NCBI RefSeq assembly: GCF_032397745.1
Contig: NZ_CP135921.1
Location: forward strand, 8,916,501 to 8,980,500
Reading direction: 5' to 3'
Source: Bradyrhizobium prioriisuperbiae
GTDB taxonomy: Bacteria > Pseudomonadota > Alphaproteobacteria > Rhizobiales > Xanthobacteraceae
Length of the DNA stretch: 64,000 nucleotides
In this document: positions 18,567 to 26,641 of the stretch, in pieces
How the letters are laid out: each line of letters starts with the position of its first letter
Position numbering within the stretch: the first letter of the stretch is position 1
Notes under the pieces: model-generated
The model's input: only the letters and a program-made list of their open reading frames with translations
What the model was told of the DNA's origin: nothing
Databases searched by the model: none
Program-made: the position numbers and the translations under genes

Positions 18567-19433
18567 ATGGCCCGCAGGTTTGCCGCGCCCTATCAGCTGG
18601 AACCGGTGTCGGTGCTTGCCACCTGGGCACGGTATCTGGCGGTGTTTGCGCTGGTGGCGGGCGCGGGGTCGATCATCATCATCCGGTTCGGGTTCCTGGA
18701 ATTCCGGCCGGCGCTGATCACGTTTTTCGGGGCGCTGGGGCTGGCGGCGCTGTCGATCCTGGTGGCGTTCGCGGCGTTTGCGGCGATCTGGCAGAACGGC
18801 TCGCGCGGCATGGGGCGTATCCTGGTGGCGCTGCTGCTGGATATCGCCATCCTCGCCTACCCGGCCTATCTCGCGGTCCAGTACCGCAAGCTGCCGGCGA
18901 TCCATGACATCACCACCGACCCGATCGACCCGCCGCGGTTCGATGCGCTGGCGCGGCTGCGCGCCGGCGACGGCGCCAACCCCGCGGCTTATGCCGGGCT
19001 CTATTCCGCCGAGCAGCAGCACACGGCGTATCCGGACATCGAACCGGTGACGCTGGAGGCGACGCCGCAGAAGGCGTTCGACGAGGTGCTGAAGCTGGTC
19101 AACAAACGCAAGTGGCTGATCATCGACGAGCGCGCGCCGCAGCCGCCGCGCCTGGTCGGCCGCATCGAGGCGGTGGCGCGCACACCCATCATGGGCTTTC
19201 GCGAGGACGTCTCGATCCGGGTGCAGCCCGACACCGACGGCGCCCGCGTCGATATCCGCTCGTCGTCACGTTATTTCGAGCACGACCTCGGCACCAACGC
19301 GGCGCGGGTCAGCAAGCTGATCGATGATCTCAACGATGCGGTGGACAACGCCACCTCGCGGGCGATGAAGAAGCAGCTGGCTCCGGCGAAGGCGGCACCG
19401 GCGCCGAAGGCGGCCGTGAAGCGGACGCAGTGA
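18567..19433 (+). CDS. DUF1499 domain membrane protein
   Basis: A 288-residue protein starting MARRFAAPYQLEP at the ATG preceded by GACCAGG; an in-frame ATG 33 bases earlier is possible. Three membrane helices are visible (about residues 17-38, 48-70 and 77-100). A conserved soluble DUF1499 domain follows (about 110-270), with PAIHDITTDPIDPPRFDAL, YPDIEPVTLEATPQKAFDEVL, RTPIMGFREDVSIRV and VDIRSSSRYFEHDLGTNAARV. The tail is Ala/Lys/Pro-rich. DUF1499 proteins are found across Alphaproteobacteria and their role is unknown. Confidence 0.88.
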   Translation: MARRFAAPYQLEPVSVLATWARYLAVFALVAGAGSIIIIRFGFLEFRPALITFFGALGLAALSILVAFAAFAAIWQNGSRGMGRILVALLLDIAILAYPAYLAVQYRKLPAIHDITTDPIDPPRFDALARLRAGDGANPAAYAGLYSAEQQHTAYPDIEPVTLEATPQKAFDEVLKLVNKRKWLIIDERAPQPPRLVGRIEAVARTPIMGFREDVSIRVQPDTDGARVDIRSSSRYFEHDLGTNAARVSKLIDDLNDAVDNATSRAMKKQLAPAKAAPAPKAAVKRTQ

Positions 19434-19486
19434 GGGATGGGTGGGCGGAGTGTTATGCGAGACACGCAGCGCCTCCCCACTCTCCG

Positions 19487-19580
19487 CGTCATCCGCGGGC
19501 TTGACCCGCGGATCCAGCTTCCTTCGACACACGCATTGAGCGCTTAAGCTGGATCACCGGGTCAAGCCCGGTGATGACGG
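19487..19580. repeat. Dispersed palindromic element, family 1
   Basis: CGTCATCCGCGGGCTTGACC ... CCGGGTCAAGCCCGGTGATGACGG. The left half has the GCGGGCTTGACCCGC core and the right half the GGGTCAAGCCC core, so the halves have drifted apart. Confidence 0.85.
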
Positions 19581-19612
19581 AGTGGGGATGGAAGCACCCC
19601 GCCACCCACTCC

Positions 19613-19730
19613 CGTCATGCCCGCACCTGTTGCGGGCATCCACGACTTAACGGCACCTCAGCAAAGCAAGACGTGGATGTATCCGCGACTTGGCCAAGCC
19701 AAGTCGCTGAGGACAAGCCCGGCCATGACG
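19613..19730. repeat. Dispersed palindromic element, family 1, with nested hairpin
   Basis: CGTCATGCCCGCACCTGTTGCGGGCATCCACG at the left and GACAAGCCCGGCCATGACG at the right. The centre holds the hairpin GCGACTTGG-CCA-AGCCAAGTCGC, shared with the copies at 20715 and 20860. Confidence 0.85.
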
Positions 19731-19749
19731 CCGAATATGGAGAAACGCC

Positions 19750-20682
19750 TCACACCAGCCGATACACCCCGCCGATCACCGGATCGCCTGATGTCGCCAC
19801 CACGTTGCGGGCGACGAGGTCTTCGAGGTGCGCCAGCACGGAGTAACCCGCAGCCCCCGTGAGCCGCGGATCGATGCCGATATAGATGGCGCGCACCAGG
19901 GTCTGGATATCGGCTTCGCCTTTGGCCAGGCGATGCAGGATGGACGCCTCGCGTGCCTTGCGATGGCGGATCAGGAAACGCACGAAGCGGCGGGCGTCGG
20001 GGATGGTGGGGCCGTGGCCGGAGAAATAGACGTCTTCCTCGCGCGCGGCGAGGCGATCCAGCGAGGCCATGTAGTCGACCATGGATCCATCAGGCGGCGC
20101 CACGATGGAGGTGGACCAGCCCATCACATGATCGCCGATGAACATCAGCTTGCGCTCGGGCCAGGCGAAGGCGATGTGGTTCGCGGTGTGGCCCGGCGTG
20201 TACACCGTCTCCAGCGTCCAGCCGTCGCCATGGATCAGCTCGCCGTCGGCGAGACGCACATCGGGGACGAAATCGCGGTCGGCGCCGGATTCAGTGGTGA
20301 TCTTTTCGCTCTCATAACGCGGCCGCGAGGCGCGGTGTGGTCCCTCGGCATAGACGGTGGCGCCGGTGGCGGCCTTGATCCGCGGCGTGTTCGGTGAATG
20401 ATCCCTGTGGGTGTGGGTGACCAGGATGTGCGTCACCTCCTCGCCCTGCACGGCGGCAAGCAGCGCCTGCGCATGCGCCTCGTTGTCCGGCCCCGGATCG
20501 ATGATCGCCACCTTGCCGCGGCCGACGATGTAGCTGACCGTGCCGGTGAAGGTGAAGGGCGAGGGGTTAGCACAGACAATGCGGCGCACGCCGGGGACGG
20601 GTTCGTCGACGATGCCGGGGGCAAGAGGGAAGTCGCGGTTGAAGGGGATGTCGTCGGTGTCGGGGGTGGTGGTGTCGGCCAT
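19750..20682 (-). CDS. Metallo-beta-lactamase fold hydrolase (LACTB2-like)
   Basis: A 310-residue MBL-fold hydrolase. The ATG at 20682 (MADTTTPDTDDIPFNRDF) avoids reading through the upstream repeat. Metal ligands are clear: THTHRDHSPN (HxHxDH), the His in YTPGHTANH, Asp in FIGDHVMGW, and the downstream SGHGPTI. The C-terminal winged-helix-like part (REASILHRLAKGEADIQTLVRAIY ... AHLEDLVARNVV) is typical of the LACTB2/endoribonuclease-like branch. The substrate could be RNA or a small thioester or lactone; the sequence does not decide. It lies between clusters of palindromic repeats. Confidence 0.92.
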   Translation of the reverse strand: MADTTTPDTDDIPFNRDFPLAPGIVDEPVPGVRRIVCANPSPFTFTGTVSYIVGRGKVAIIDPGPDNEAHAQALLAAVQGEEVTHILVTHTHRDHSPNTPRIKAATGATVYAEGPHRASRPRYESEKITTESGADRDFVPDVRLADGELIHGDGWTLETVYTPGHTANHIAFAWPERKLMFIGDHVMGWSTSIVAPPDGSMVDYMASLDRLAAREEDVYFSGHGPTIPDARRFVRFLIRHRKAREASILHRLAKGEADIQTLVRAIYIGIDPRLTGAAGYSVLAHLEDLVARNVVATSGDPVIGGVYRLV

Positions 20683-20714
20683 GAGGACGGCTCCGGCGTG
20701 ATGTTGTTTTTCTC

Positions 20715-20828
20715 CGTCATTGCCGGGCTTGACCCGGCAATCCAGCTTTCTCGGCAAGTTCAGTGAAGATGGATCATGACCGCGACTTGGCGCAGCCAAG
20801 TCGCTGAGGTCAAGCCCGGTGATGACGG
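20715..20828. repeat. Dispersed palindromic element, family 1 (first of three in tandem)
   Basis: CGTCATTGCCGGGCTTGACC ... GAGGTCAAGCCCGGTGATGACGG with the nested hairpin CGACTTGG-CGC-AGCCAAGTCG. First of three elements within 390 bases between the MBL and acyl-CoA dehydrogenase genes. Confidence 0.88.
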
Positions 20829-20859
20829 AGTGGGGATGATGCGCCTCGACATCCACCAC

Positions 20860-20976
20860 CGTCATGGCCGGGCTTGTCCCGGCCATCCACGTCTTGCTTG
20901 CTGCCACGTCGTCAAGACGTGGATGTATCCGCGACTTGGCGAAGCCAAGTCGCTGAGCACAAGGCCGGGCATGACG
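20860..20976. repeat. Dispersed palindromic element, family 1 (second of three)
   Basis: CGTCATGGCCGGGCTTGTCC ... ACAAGGCCGGGCATGACG. The centre holds ACGTCTTG/CAAGACGT inverted copies and the GCGACTTGG/AAGTCGC nested hairpin. Confidence 0.88.
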
Positions 20977-21010
20977 CAGAATGTATGGCAGGGCTTTGCC
21001 CCACTCTCTG

Positions 21011-21102
21011 CGTCATCACCGGGCTTGACCCGGTGATCCAGCTCCAAACGCACCGCATGTGGTGAGCAAGCTGGATTGCCGGGTCAAGCCCGGCAATGAC
21101 GG
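21011..21102. repeat. Dispersed palindromic element, family 1 (third of three)
   Basis: CGTCATCACCGGGCTTGACC ... GGGTCAAGCCCGGCAATGACGG, short version without the nested hairpin. It ends about 50 bases from the stop of the acyl-CoA dehydrogenase gene. Confidence 0.88.
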
Positions 21103-21152
21103 AGTGGGGAGGAAGCGCCGCGGCACTCACCGCGTTCCTCACCCAAAGCCCC

Positions 21153-22367
21153 TCACGAAAACGCCTGGATCCCCGTGATCGCACGGCCCAGGATCAGCGC
21201 GTGCACATCGTGCGTGCCTTCATAGGTGTTCACCGTTTCCAAATTCTGCGCATGGCGCATGACCTGGAATTCGCTGGAGATGCCGTTGCCGCCGTGCATG
21301 TCGCGGGCGACGCGGGCGATGTCCAGCGCCTTGCCGCAGTTGTTGCGCTTGACGATGGAGATCATCTCCGGCGCCATCTGGCCGGCGTCCATCAGGCGGC
21401 CGACCTGCAGCGAACCCTGCAGCCCGAGCGAAATCTCGGTCATCATGTCGGCGAGCTTCTTCTGCACCAGTTGCGTCGCGGCGAGCGGGCGGCCGAACTG
21501 CTTGCGGTCGAGGGTGTATTGCCGGGCGCGGTGGAAGCAGTCTTCCGCGGCGCCCATGGCGCCCCAGGAGATGCCGTAGCGGGCGCGGTTGAGGCAGCCG
21601 AACGGGCCTTTCAGTCCCGAGACATTCGGCAGCAGGTTTTCTTCCGGCACGATCACGCCATCCATCACGATCTCGCCGGTGATCGAGGCACGTAAGCTGA
21701 GCTTGCCCTTGATCTTGGGCGCGGACAGACCCTTCATGCCCTTCTCAAGCACGAAGCCGCGGATCTGGTTGTCATGCGCGGCTGATTTCGCCCACACCAC
21801 GAACACGTCGGCGATCGGCGCGTTGGAGATCCACATCTTGCTGCCGGTGAGGCGATAACCGTCCGACACTTTTTCGGCGCGGGTCTTCATGCCGCCGGGA
21901 TCGGAGCCGGCATCCGGCTCGGTGAGGCCGAAGCAGCCGACCCATTCGCCCGAGGCGAGCTTGGGCAGGAATTTCTTGCGCTGGGCGTCGTCGCCATAGG
22001 CATAGATCGGATACATCACGAGCGAGGACTGCACGCTGTTCATGGAGCGGTAGCCGGAATCCACCCGCTCGACCTCACGCGCCACCAGGCCATAGGCGAC
22101 ATAACCGGCATTGGCGCAGCCATATTCCTCGGGGAAGGTGACGCCGATCAGGCCGAGCTCGCCCATTTCGCGGAAAATCTCGCGATCGGTGTGCTCCTCG
22201 AGATAGGCCTCGGTGACGCGCGGCTGCAGCTTCTCCTGGGCATACTGGCGCGCGGTGTCGCGGATCATGCGCTCGTCTTCGGTGAGCTGGCTCTCGAGCA
22301 GGAACGGATCGTCCCACTGGAACGAGGCCTTCTCCGCCTTGTCCTTGGTCTGCGCACGCACGCTCAT
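21153..22367 (-). CDS. gcdH: Glutaryl-CoA dehydrogenase (acyl-CoA dehydrogenase family)
   Basis: A 404-residue FAD enzyme of the acyl-CoA dehydrogenase family. The N terminus [26 protein letters not shown] and the internal [16 protein letters not shown] and [21 protein letters not shown] (FAD/substrate binding) fit glutaryl-CoA dehydrogenases. The catalytic Glu is in NTYEGTHD at residue 383. The reaction is oxidative decarboxylation of glutaryl-CoA to crotonyl-CoA in lysine, tryptophan and aromatic degradation, passing electrons to ETF. No partner genes (such as a CoA transferase) are adjacent. Confidence 0.93.
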   Translation of the reverse strand: MSVRAQTKDKAEKASFQWDDPFLLESQLTEDERMIRDTARQYAQEKLQPRVTEAYLEEHTDREIFREMGELGLIGVTFPEEYGCANAGYVAYGLVAREVERVDSGYRSMNSVQSSLVMYPIYAYGDDAQRKKFLPKLASGEWVGCFGLTEPDAGSDPGGMKTRAEKVSDGYRLTGSKMWISNAPIADVFVVWAKSAAHDNQIRGFVLEKGMKGLSAPKIKGKLSLRASITGEIVMDGVIVPEENLLPNVSGLKGPFGCLNRARYGISWGAMGAAEDCFHRARQYTLDRKQFGRPLAATQLVQKKLADMMTEISLGLQGSLQVGRLMDAGQMAPEMISIVKRNNCGKALDIARVARDMHGGNGISSEFQVMRHAQNLETVNTYEGTHDVHALILGRAITGIQAFS

Positions 22368-22626
22368 GGGATGTCCCCTTTCCTGCTGAAATGTTTGATC
22401 ATTTAGGCCGGGCCGAACCCGCTGCCTGTTGGCGCGCAGGTTACGGCCTTAGGCTAAAGTTGCAAGGGCCCCAAGGCGCAGAGCCCTATGCACGGGTTGT
22501 TTGTATACGAATGAATTTGGTGGCGGAATTATTTTAGACTTAAAGGAATTGGATGGCAATGGGGGGATGGAGCGTGTGCCGGCGGCGTGTGGTCGATGTG
22601 TGCCGGGCGCCCTCTCCACCGCACTC

Positions 22627-22716
22627 CGTCATGGCCGGGCTTGACCCGGCCATCCAGCTTGTTGGCAGCAGACGCGTTGAGAAAGCTGGACCCGCGGGTC
22701 AAGCCCGCGGGTGACG
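22627..22716. repeat. Dispersed palindromic element, family 1
   Basis: CGTCATGGCCGGGCTTGACC ... GCGGGTCAAGCCCGCGGGTGACG, located in the 388-base gap before the acyl-CoA dehydrogenase start. The rest of the gap (22368-22626) is fairly AT-rich near 22500-22560 and shows no gene. Confidence 0.85.
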
Positions 22717-22755
22717 CAGAGGAGATGATACGCCCCGGCCCCCAAGGGCCGCCCC

Positions 22756-23832
22756 CTACCCCTCAAACGGCTCGCTGCACACAATCTCGATCCCAAACCC
22801 GCCGAGGCCCTTGTAGTCGTGGGACGACGACGACAGGTTGCGGATGGAGCAGACCCCTAAGTCGCGCAGGATCTGGGCGCCGACGCCGACTTCGCGCCAT
22901 TGCCGGTTGCGGTCGGCTTCCGCCGAGGACGGGGTGTCCAGCGGCTCCACCGGGACGCCGGCGGCGCCGTCGCGCAGGTAGACCAGCACGCCGCGCCCCT
23001 CCTTCTTGATCGCCTCCAGCGCCTTGATGACGCTCTGGGAGCCCATGAACACATCCTTGATGATGTTCGGCTTGTGGAAACGGGTCAGCACATTCTTGCC
23101 GTCGCCGATGCCGCCATAGACGAAGGCGACGTGATAGATCGGATCGAACGGCGAGCGGTAGGCATGGCCTTCCAGCTTGCCGATCGGCGAGTCCACCGTA
23201 AACGTCGAGACGCGTTCGATCAGCTTCTCCCGCGCCTGCCGGTAGGAAATCATGTCGGCAATGGTGACGTGCTTGAGATTATTTGTCTTGGCGAAGTCCG
23301 CGACCTGGGCGCCCTTCATCACGGTGCCGTCGTCGTTCATCAGTTCGCTGATGACGCCGACCAGCGGCAGGCCGGAGAGTTTGCAGAGATCAATGGCCGC
23401 TTCGGTGTGGCCGGAGCGCAAGAGCACGCCGCCGTCCCGCGCGATCAGCGGAAAGATATGCCCGGGGCGGGCGAAATCGGCGGCGCCGACATTGGGATTG
23501 GCCAGGGCGCGGCAGCAGGCGGTGCGCTCCTCCGCCGAGATGCCGGTGGTCATGCCCGGCTTGTAGTCGATCGATACCGTGAAGGCGGTGGAATGATTGG
23601 AATCATTGTGCGCCACCATCGGATCGAGCCGCAGCCGACGCGCATTCTCGGTGGTGATCGGGGCGCAGACGATGCCGGAGGTGTGGCGGACGATGAAGGC
23701 CATCTTCTCCGCGGTGCACAACGACGCCGCGACAATCAGATCGCCCTCGCCCTCGCGATCCTCGTCATCGGTAACCACCACGATCTCGCCGGCGGCAAAG
23801 GCTTTCAGGACCTCGGGAATAGGATGGGGCAT
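22756..23832 (-). CDS. ribB: 3,4-dihydroxy-2-butanone 4-phosphate synthase with degenerate cyclohydrolase II-like domain (RibBX type)
   Basis: A 358-residue protein; the ATG at 23832 gives MPHPIPEVLKAFAAGEIVVVTDDEDREGEGD, the normal RibB start. Residues 1-205 form the synthase that makes the four-carbon riboflavin precursor from ribulose 5-phosphate; DDEDREGEGDL and the later RPGHIFPLIA...GHTEAAIDLC active-site segments are intact. Residues 206-358 align with GTP cyclohydrolase II (EGRGVLVYLRDG, VGVGAQILRDLGV) but lack the zinc-binding Cys cluster and the catalytic Tyr/Arg region. The second domain is therefore probably not a cyclohydrolase and a separate RibA should exist elsewhere. No FMN riboswitch is visible upstream. 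Confidence 0.92.
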   Translation of the reverse strand: MPHPIPEVLKAFAAGEIVVVTDDEDREGEGDLIVAASLCTAEKMAFIVRHTSGIVCAPITTENARRLRLDPMVAHNDSNHSTAFTVSIDYKPGMTTGISAEERTACCRALANPNVGAADFARPGHIFPLIARDGGVLLRSGHTEAAIDLCKLSGLPLVGVISELMNDDGTVMKGAQVADFAKTNNLKHVTIADMISYRQAREKLIERVSTFTVDSPIGKLEGHAYRSPFDPIYHVAFVYGGIGDGKNVLTRFHKPNIIKDVFMGSQSVIKALEAIKKEGRGVLVYLRDGAAGVPVEPLDTPSSAEADRNRQWREVGVGAQILRDLGVCSIRNLSSSSHDYKGLGGFGIEIVCSEPFEG

Positions 23833-24330
23833 AGGGGCTCGCTCAAAGGTCAATCTGGGGTATCCGTATGGCCCAGGATATGGGGTGGCGCAATGGGCGG
23901 GGAAGCCGGGGGGGGGGCCGCTTGCATGGCTGGGTGGCGGGGGCGTGTTTAAAATGGGAATTTGCTCGCTTGTCCCTGGCCGCCCTCGGCCTGCCCACGG
24001 CGCCGCGACAAGCGTCGAGAGACCGACCCCGGTCCCTTCGCAACTCATCGCGTCTCCGGTCGTCGAGAGGAATGGCCCAGCAGCCATCAGCAAAAGGAGA
24101 ACAAACGACCCTAGAAGAAATCCAACAAACAAGCCGCCTGACGCCGCCTGCTCAATGCGAGCTCTGTCAGCCGATTACCCTCTCTGTACAGGCATCTTGA
24201 GCGCTCGCGTTAAAATGATCGAGGCGATACACTTTTCGTCGCTGCAGTGATTAGCCGCAGAGCGAATTCACGACGCAGCTACTAGACGCTTCGCGGACCC
24301 TGCTTCGCTTTGATGAGCCTCGGCTCGTCC
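23833..24330. other. 498-base stretch without a recognised gene
   Basis: No supported gene. It contains a run of 10 G residues near 23908-23917, which may be a sequencing-sensitive homopolymer. Base composition shifts from GC-rich to more AT-rich across 23950-24330, marking the left edge of the accessory region. Confidence 0.5.
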
Positions 24331-25248
24331 CTACTGATCAAGCTGCGGCTCTCCCTGCTCTGTAATTGAGGTTTTTCCGGCTTCGAGTTCAGCTGGTCCG
24401 CTTTGCGCGGGAGTCGGCTCTTGAGCAAGGTTTTCGACATATTTCTTGATCTCCCGGTTGGCCTTTTCCTGAGCCTTACGCTCTCGCGCTTTGGCATTTC
24501 TGTATTCTACATCAAGCTTTCCAATAACATGGTCACCTAGTTTAACGGATTGTCCGAGTCCGGGACCAATCAACCACATATCCGTAGCTCGCCCAACGCC
24601 CGGGGCAACCTCTGCATTCTTTTTTGCAAAGTATGACAACAGAAGCGTCTCGGGCAGCGGGCTATTCCAAGCATGCCGCGAATTCATAAACGAAGTCTCT
24701 GCGTGTCGCGCACCACTTCCTATCGAAGCGAAGCCGATCGCGTCGTCACACCTGAATTCATCGTTCTGAATCGTAAATATGTGGGGGTGAATACCAAGAA
24801 TGTCGACGTCAACGCCGGCTATGATTGCATGAACGGAGGGCACATCGAATCTTATAAGGTCTCGCGTAATCGTCTCCACAATTTGCTGATCCATGCCGGC
24901 TTGGCGCTCAACAAAACTTTCGCTCGTAAGTCCTAACGGCCGGAGTATTGCGGTCTCGGCCCTTCGTCGCTTTGCCTCAATGCGCGCCTCAACGTAAAGA
25001 TTGACGACATCTTTGATCTCCCACCAGTCAGATGGATAGCTGTTAATCCGCGCCTCAATAATTTTGTAGATATCTGTCAAAACTTCAGTGTGAAAAGCGC
25101 TGTCACCACTGAGCATGATCGAGATAGAGTTTGTCAGGGCAGTGGTCTTTTCGAGAACCGGTTCGAATTGAATGTCGCCGGATGTCAGCATTCGATCCGA
25201 CGTCAGTATGATGAACCCTTGAGATCGTGCAGCAATACAAACCGTCAT
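24331..25248 (-). CDS. Putative proteasome-fold N-terminal-nucleophile (Ntn) hydrolase of unassigned family
   Basis: A 305-residue protein, not assigned to a named family. The start MTVCIAARSQGFIILTSDRM resembles the first strands of proteasome beta subunits, HslV and Anbu. If the initiator Met is removed, Thr becomes residue 1, Asp (SDR) residue 17 and Lys (EKT) residue 33, exactly the proteasome catalytic spacing. LSGD at 47-50 and ASIGSGARHAETS at 174-186 match the conserved core, including the GSG near the active site. A charged, probably helical tail (residues about 235-305, KARERKAQEKANREIKKY) is not part of the fold. Codon use is AT-richer than in the flanks, suggesting acquisition. 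The peptidase role is inferred. Confidence 0.72.
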   Translation of the reverse strand: MTVCIAARSQGFIILTSDRMLTSGDIQFEPVLEKTTALTNSISIMLSGDSAFHTEVLTDIYKIIEARINSYPSDWWEIKDVVNLYVEARIEAKRRRAETAILRPLGLTSESFVERQAGMDQQIVETITRDLIRFDVPSVHAIIAGVDVDILGIHPHIFTIQNDEFRCDDAIGFASIGSGARHAETSFMNSRHAWNSPLPETLLLSYFAKKNAEVAPGVGRATDMWLIGPGLGQSVKLGDHVIGKLDVEYRNAKARERKAQEKANREIKKYVENLAQEPTPAQSGPAELEAGKTSITEQGEPQLDQ

Positions 25249-25289
25249 CTGTTACGAGCCTCATTGAGAAAAATCGCGGCTGGGCACTA

Positions 25290-25493
25290 CGGTGATGGGG
25301 TGGACGGCGCCCCGAACGGCATCGATGTGCCAAGATGGTCGTTGTCACAACCCATCTGAGGGAGCCGTCCATGGGCAAGTCTACTGATAATGTTGCGTCT
25401 GTCACCACGATTGGTCTCGATCTTGCGAAGAACGTCTTCCAGATCCACGCGGTCGATGCGCGGGGAGCGGAGATCGAATTACGGTGCACTTAA
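25290..25493 (+). mobile_element. Truncated IS110-family insertion sequence (transposase start only)
   Basis: From 25371 an ATG opens a 40-codon frame (MGKSTDNVASVTTIGLDLAK, then NVFQIHAVDARGAEIELRCT) that stops at 25491-25493. IGLDLAKNVFQIHAVDARG is the catalytic start of IS110/IS1111 (DEDD) transposases, which are normally about 300-350 residues long. The match breaks off after GAEIE, so only the 5' end of the element remains. The upstream leader with GGGAGCCGTCC before the ATG probably belongs to the element; its exact left edge is not defined. Non-functional. Confidence 0.8.
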
Positions 25494-25577
25494 CACACCG
25501 AGATCGTCATTCTCGCACTACGGAGCGCCAGACAAACAGCAAACGCTCGGAGTTAAACAGTCAGGACTTCGAAAAGC

Positions 25578-26489
25578 TCATCGTCTTTCATCGAACTCCT
25601 TGCTGACGTCAACAATCTTCACCGACAGCCGTTCTGCTAGGAGCCTAACGATCGAAGTTGGACGGCAATCGATGACAAGCACCGCTTGTGCATTAGGCGG
25701 TTCGGCAGCAGCGAGCTGCATGGCGCGGAGCGTTGCCCGATACTTCACACATTGAAAGATGCCGCGCTGAACTTCATCGTCAGAAGCTTCGCTTGTCTTC
25801 ACCTCAACCGCCAGACGCGTTTTTGCATTAGTGAAGAGGACGTCGAGTCGATCACCAGACGCTAGCCAACATTCCGACTTTCCTTTCCCGAATTTTCCGA
25901 ACGAACTGACGGCATCGGGATGGTTCACAACCCAGTCTTTGAGCTTTTTGTGTAACGCCGACTCTGGACCGCCGGCAAACCTTGACCGATTTGGCGTTGG
26001 TATCGGTTCTCCTCTGCCGCTGTCGAGACTCCCAACTACAGTCTTTGAAATTTTGAGGTGCCGACCTATCTGGTTCCAGCCGGTAAAATTGAACACCTGC
26101 TCCATTGCTGACTGAGCGTAGCTATCGCGCTCGTCTTTGTTCAAGCGCTTGATCTCTCGCGGAGTCATGCCGAAATGCTTGGCGAGATAGCTGTCGACAC
26201 CATGGCTCGGCAAACCAGACTTTTTGCTCACAATGATAGCATTGAGCAGGGGAACGTCATGCCCCAGGTCTTCAACCAGCGCTTCGCACACATCGCCGAC
26301 TTTTCCTGCAACATAGCGGTAGGTTAAGGCCATAACCAACGGCTCACCTCGCATATGTACGGCATGATTTAGATCGCCGTAAGTAATCGGATCGCCGCCC
26401 ATTGCGCTCGCCAGTACGATAGGAAAGGCAATGCGCGTAGTCACGTCCGTCCACTCGTCGCCACCCCGCAGAAGTTCGATTGCCGACAT
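25578..26489 (-). CDS. PD-(D/E)XK nuclease-like protein with unrecognised N-terminal domain
   Basis: A 303-residue protein; the ATG at 26489 follows a GAGGGCGAG ribosome site. The C-terminal part (about 175-300) has a restriction-endonuclease-like pattern: Glu176 in ESALHKKLKDWV, Asp216 in SGDRLDVLF, Glu229-x-Lys231 in LAVEVKTS, and Gln246 in GIFQCVKYRATL. This is the PD-(D/E)XK core with the auxiliary Gln/Lys often seen in DNA-cleaving members. The N-terminal domain (about 10-150) includes ITYGDLNHAVHMRG and VPLLNAIIVSKKSGLPSHG and is not recognised. A DNA-defence or repair role is plausible. An IS110 remnant separates it from the Ntn-hydrolase candidate, in the same orientation. Confidence 0.72.
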   Translation of the reverse strand: MSAIELLRGGDEWTDVTTRIAFPIVLASAMGGDPITYGDLNHAVHMRGEPLVMALTYRYVAGKVGDVCEALVEDLGHDVPLLNAIIVSKKSGLPSHGVDSYLAKHFGMTPREIKRLNKDERDSYAQSAMEQVFNFTGWNQIGRHLKISKTVVGSLDSGRGEPIPTPNRSRFAGGPESALHKKLKDWVVNHPDAVSSFGKFGKGKSECWLASGDRLDVLFTNAKTRLAVEVKTSEASDDEVQRGIFQCVKYRATLRAMQLAAAEPPNAQAVLVIDCRPTSIVRLLAERLSVKIVDVSKEFDERR

Positions 26490-26641
26490 ATCTCGCCCTC
26501 GATCATTGATTTGATGGTGACAGCAACAGCAACATGGTCGCGTCGACGTTGCTGCTTGGAAACTACCCAGCAATCGATCCGACTACTATCTAGCCAATCC
26601 CAAACGACGCGTGCTCATAGTTGGACTCCCCACCCGAAGAT

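Noticed and set aside
20715..21102. Tandem palindromes as a CRISPR or integron array
   Set aside because: Units are themselves palindromic, of unequal length and with related rather than unique centres, and the same unit occurs singly elsewhere in the window.
23833..24250. Possible FMN riboswitch upstream of ribB
   Set aside because: The conserved blocks of the RFN element were not seen on the minus strand before the ribB start.
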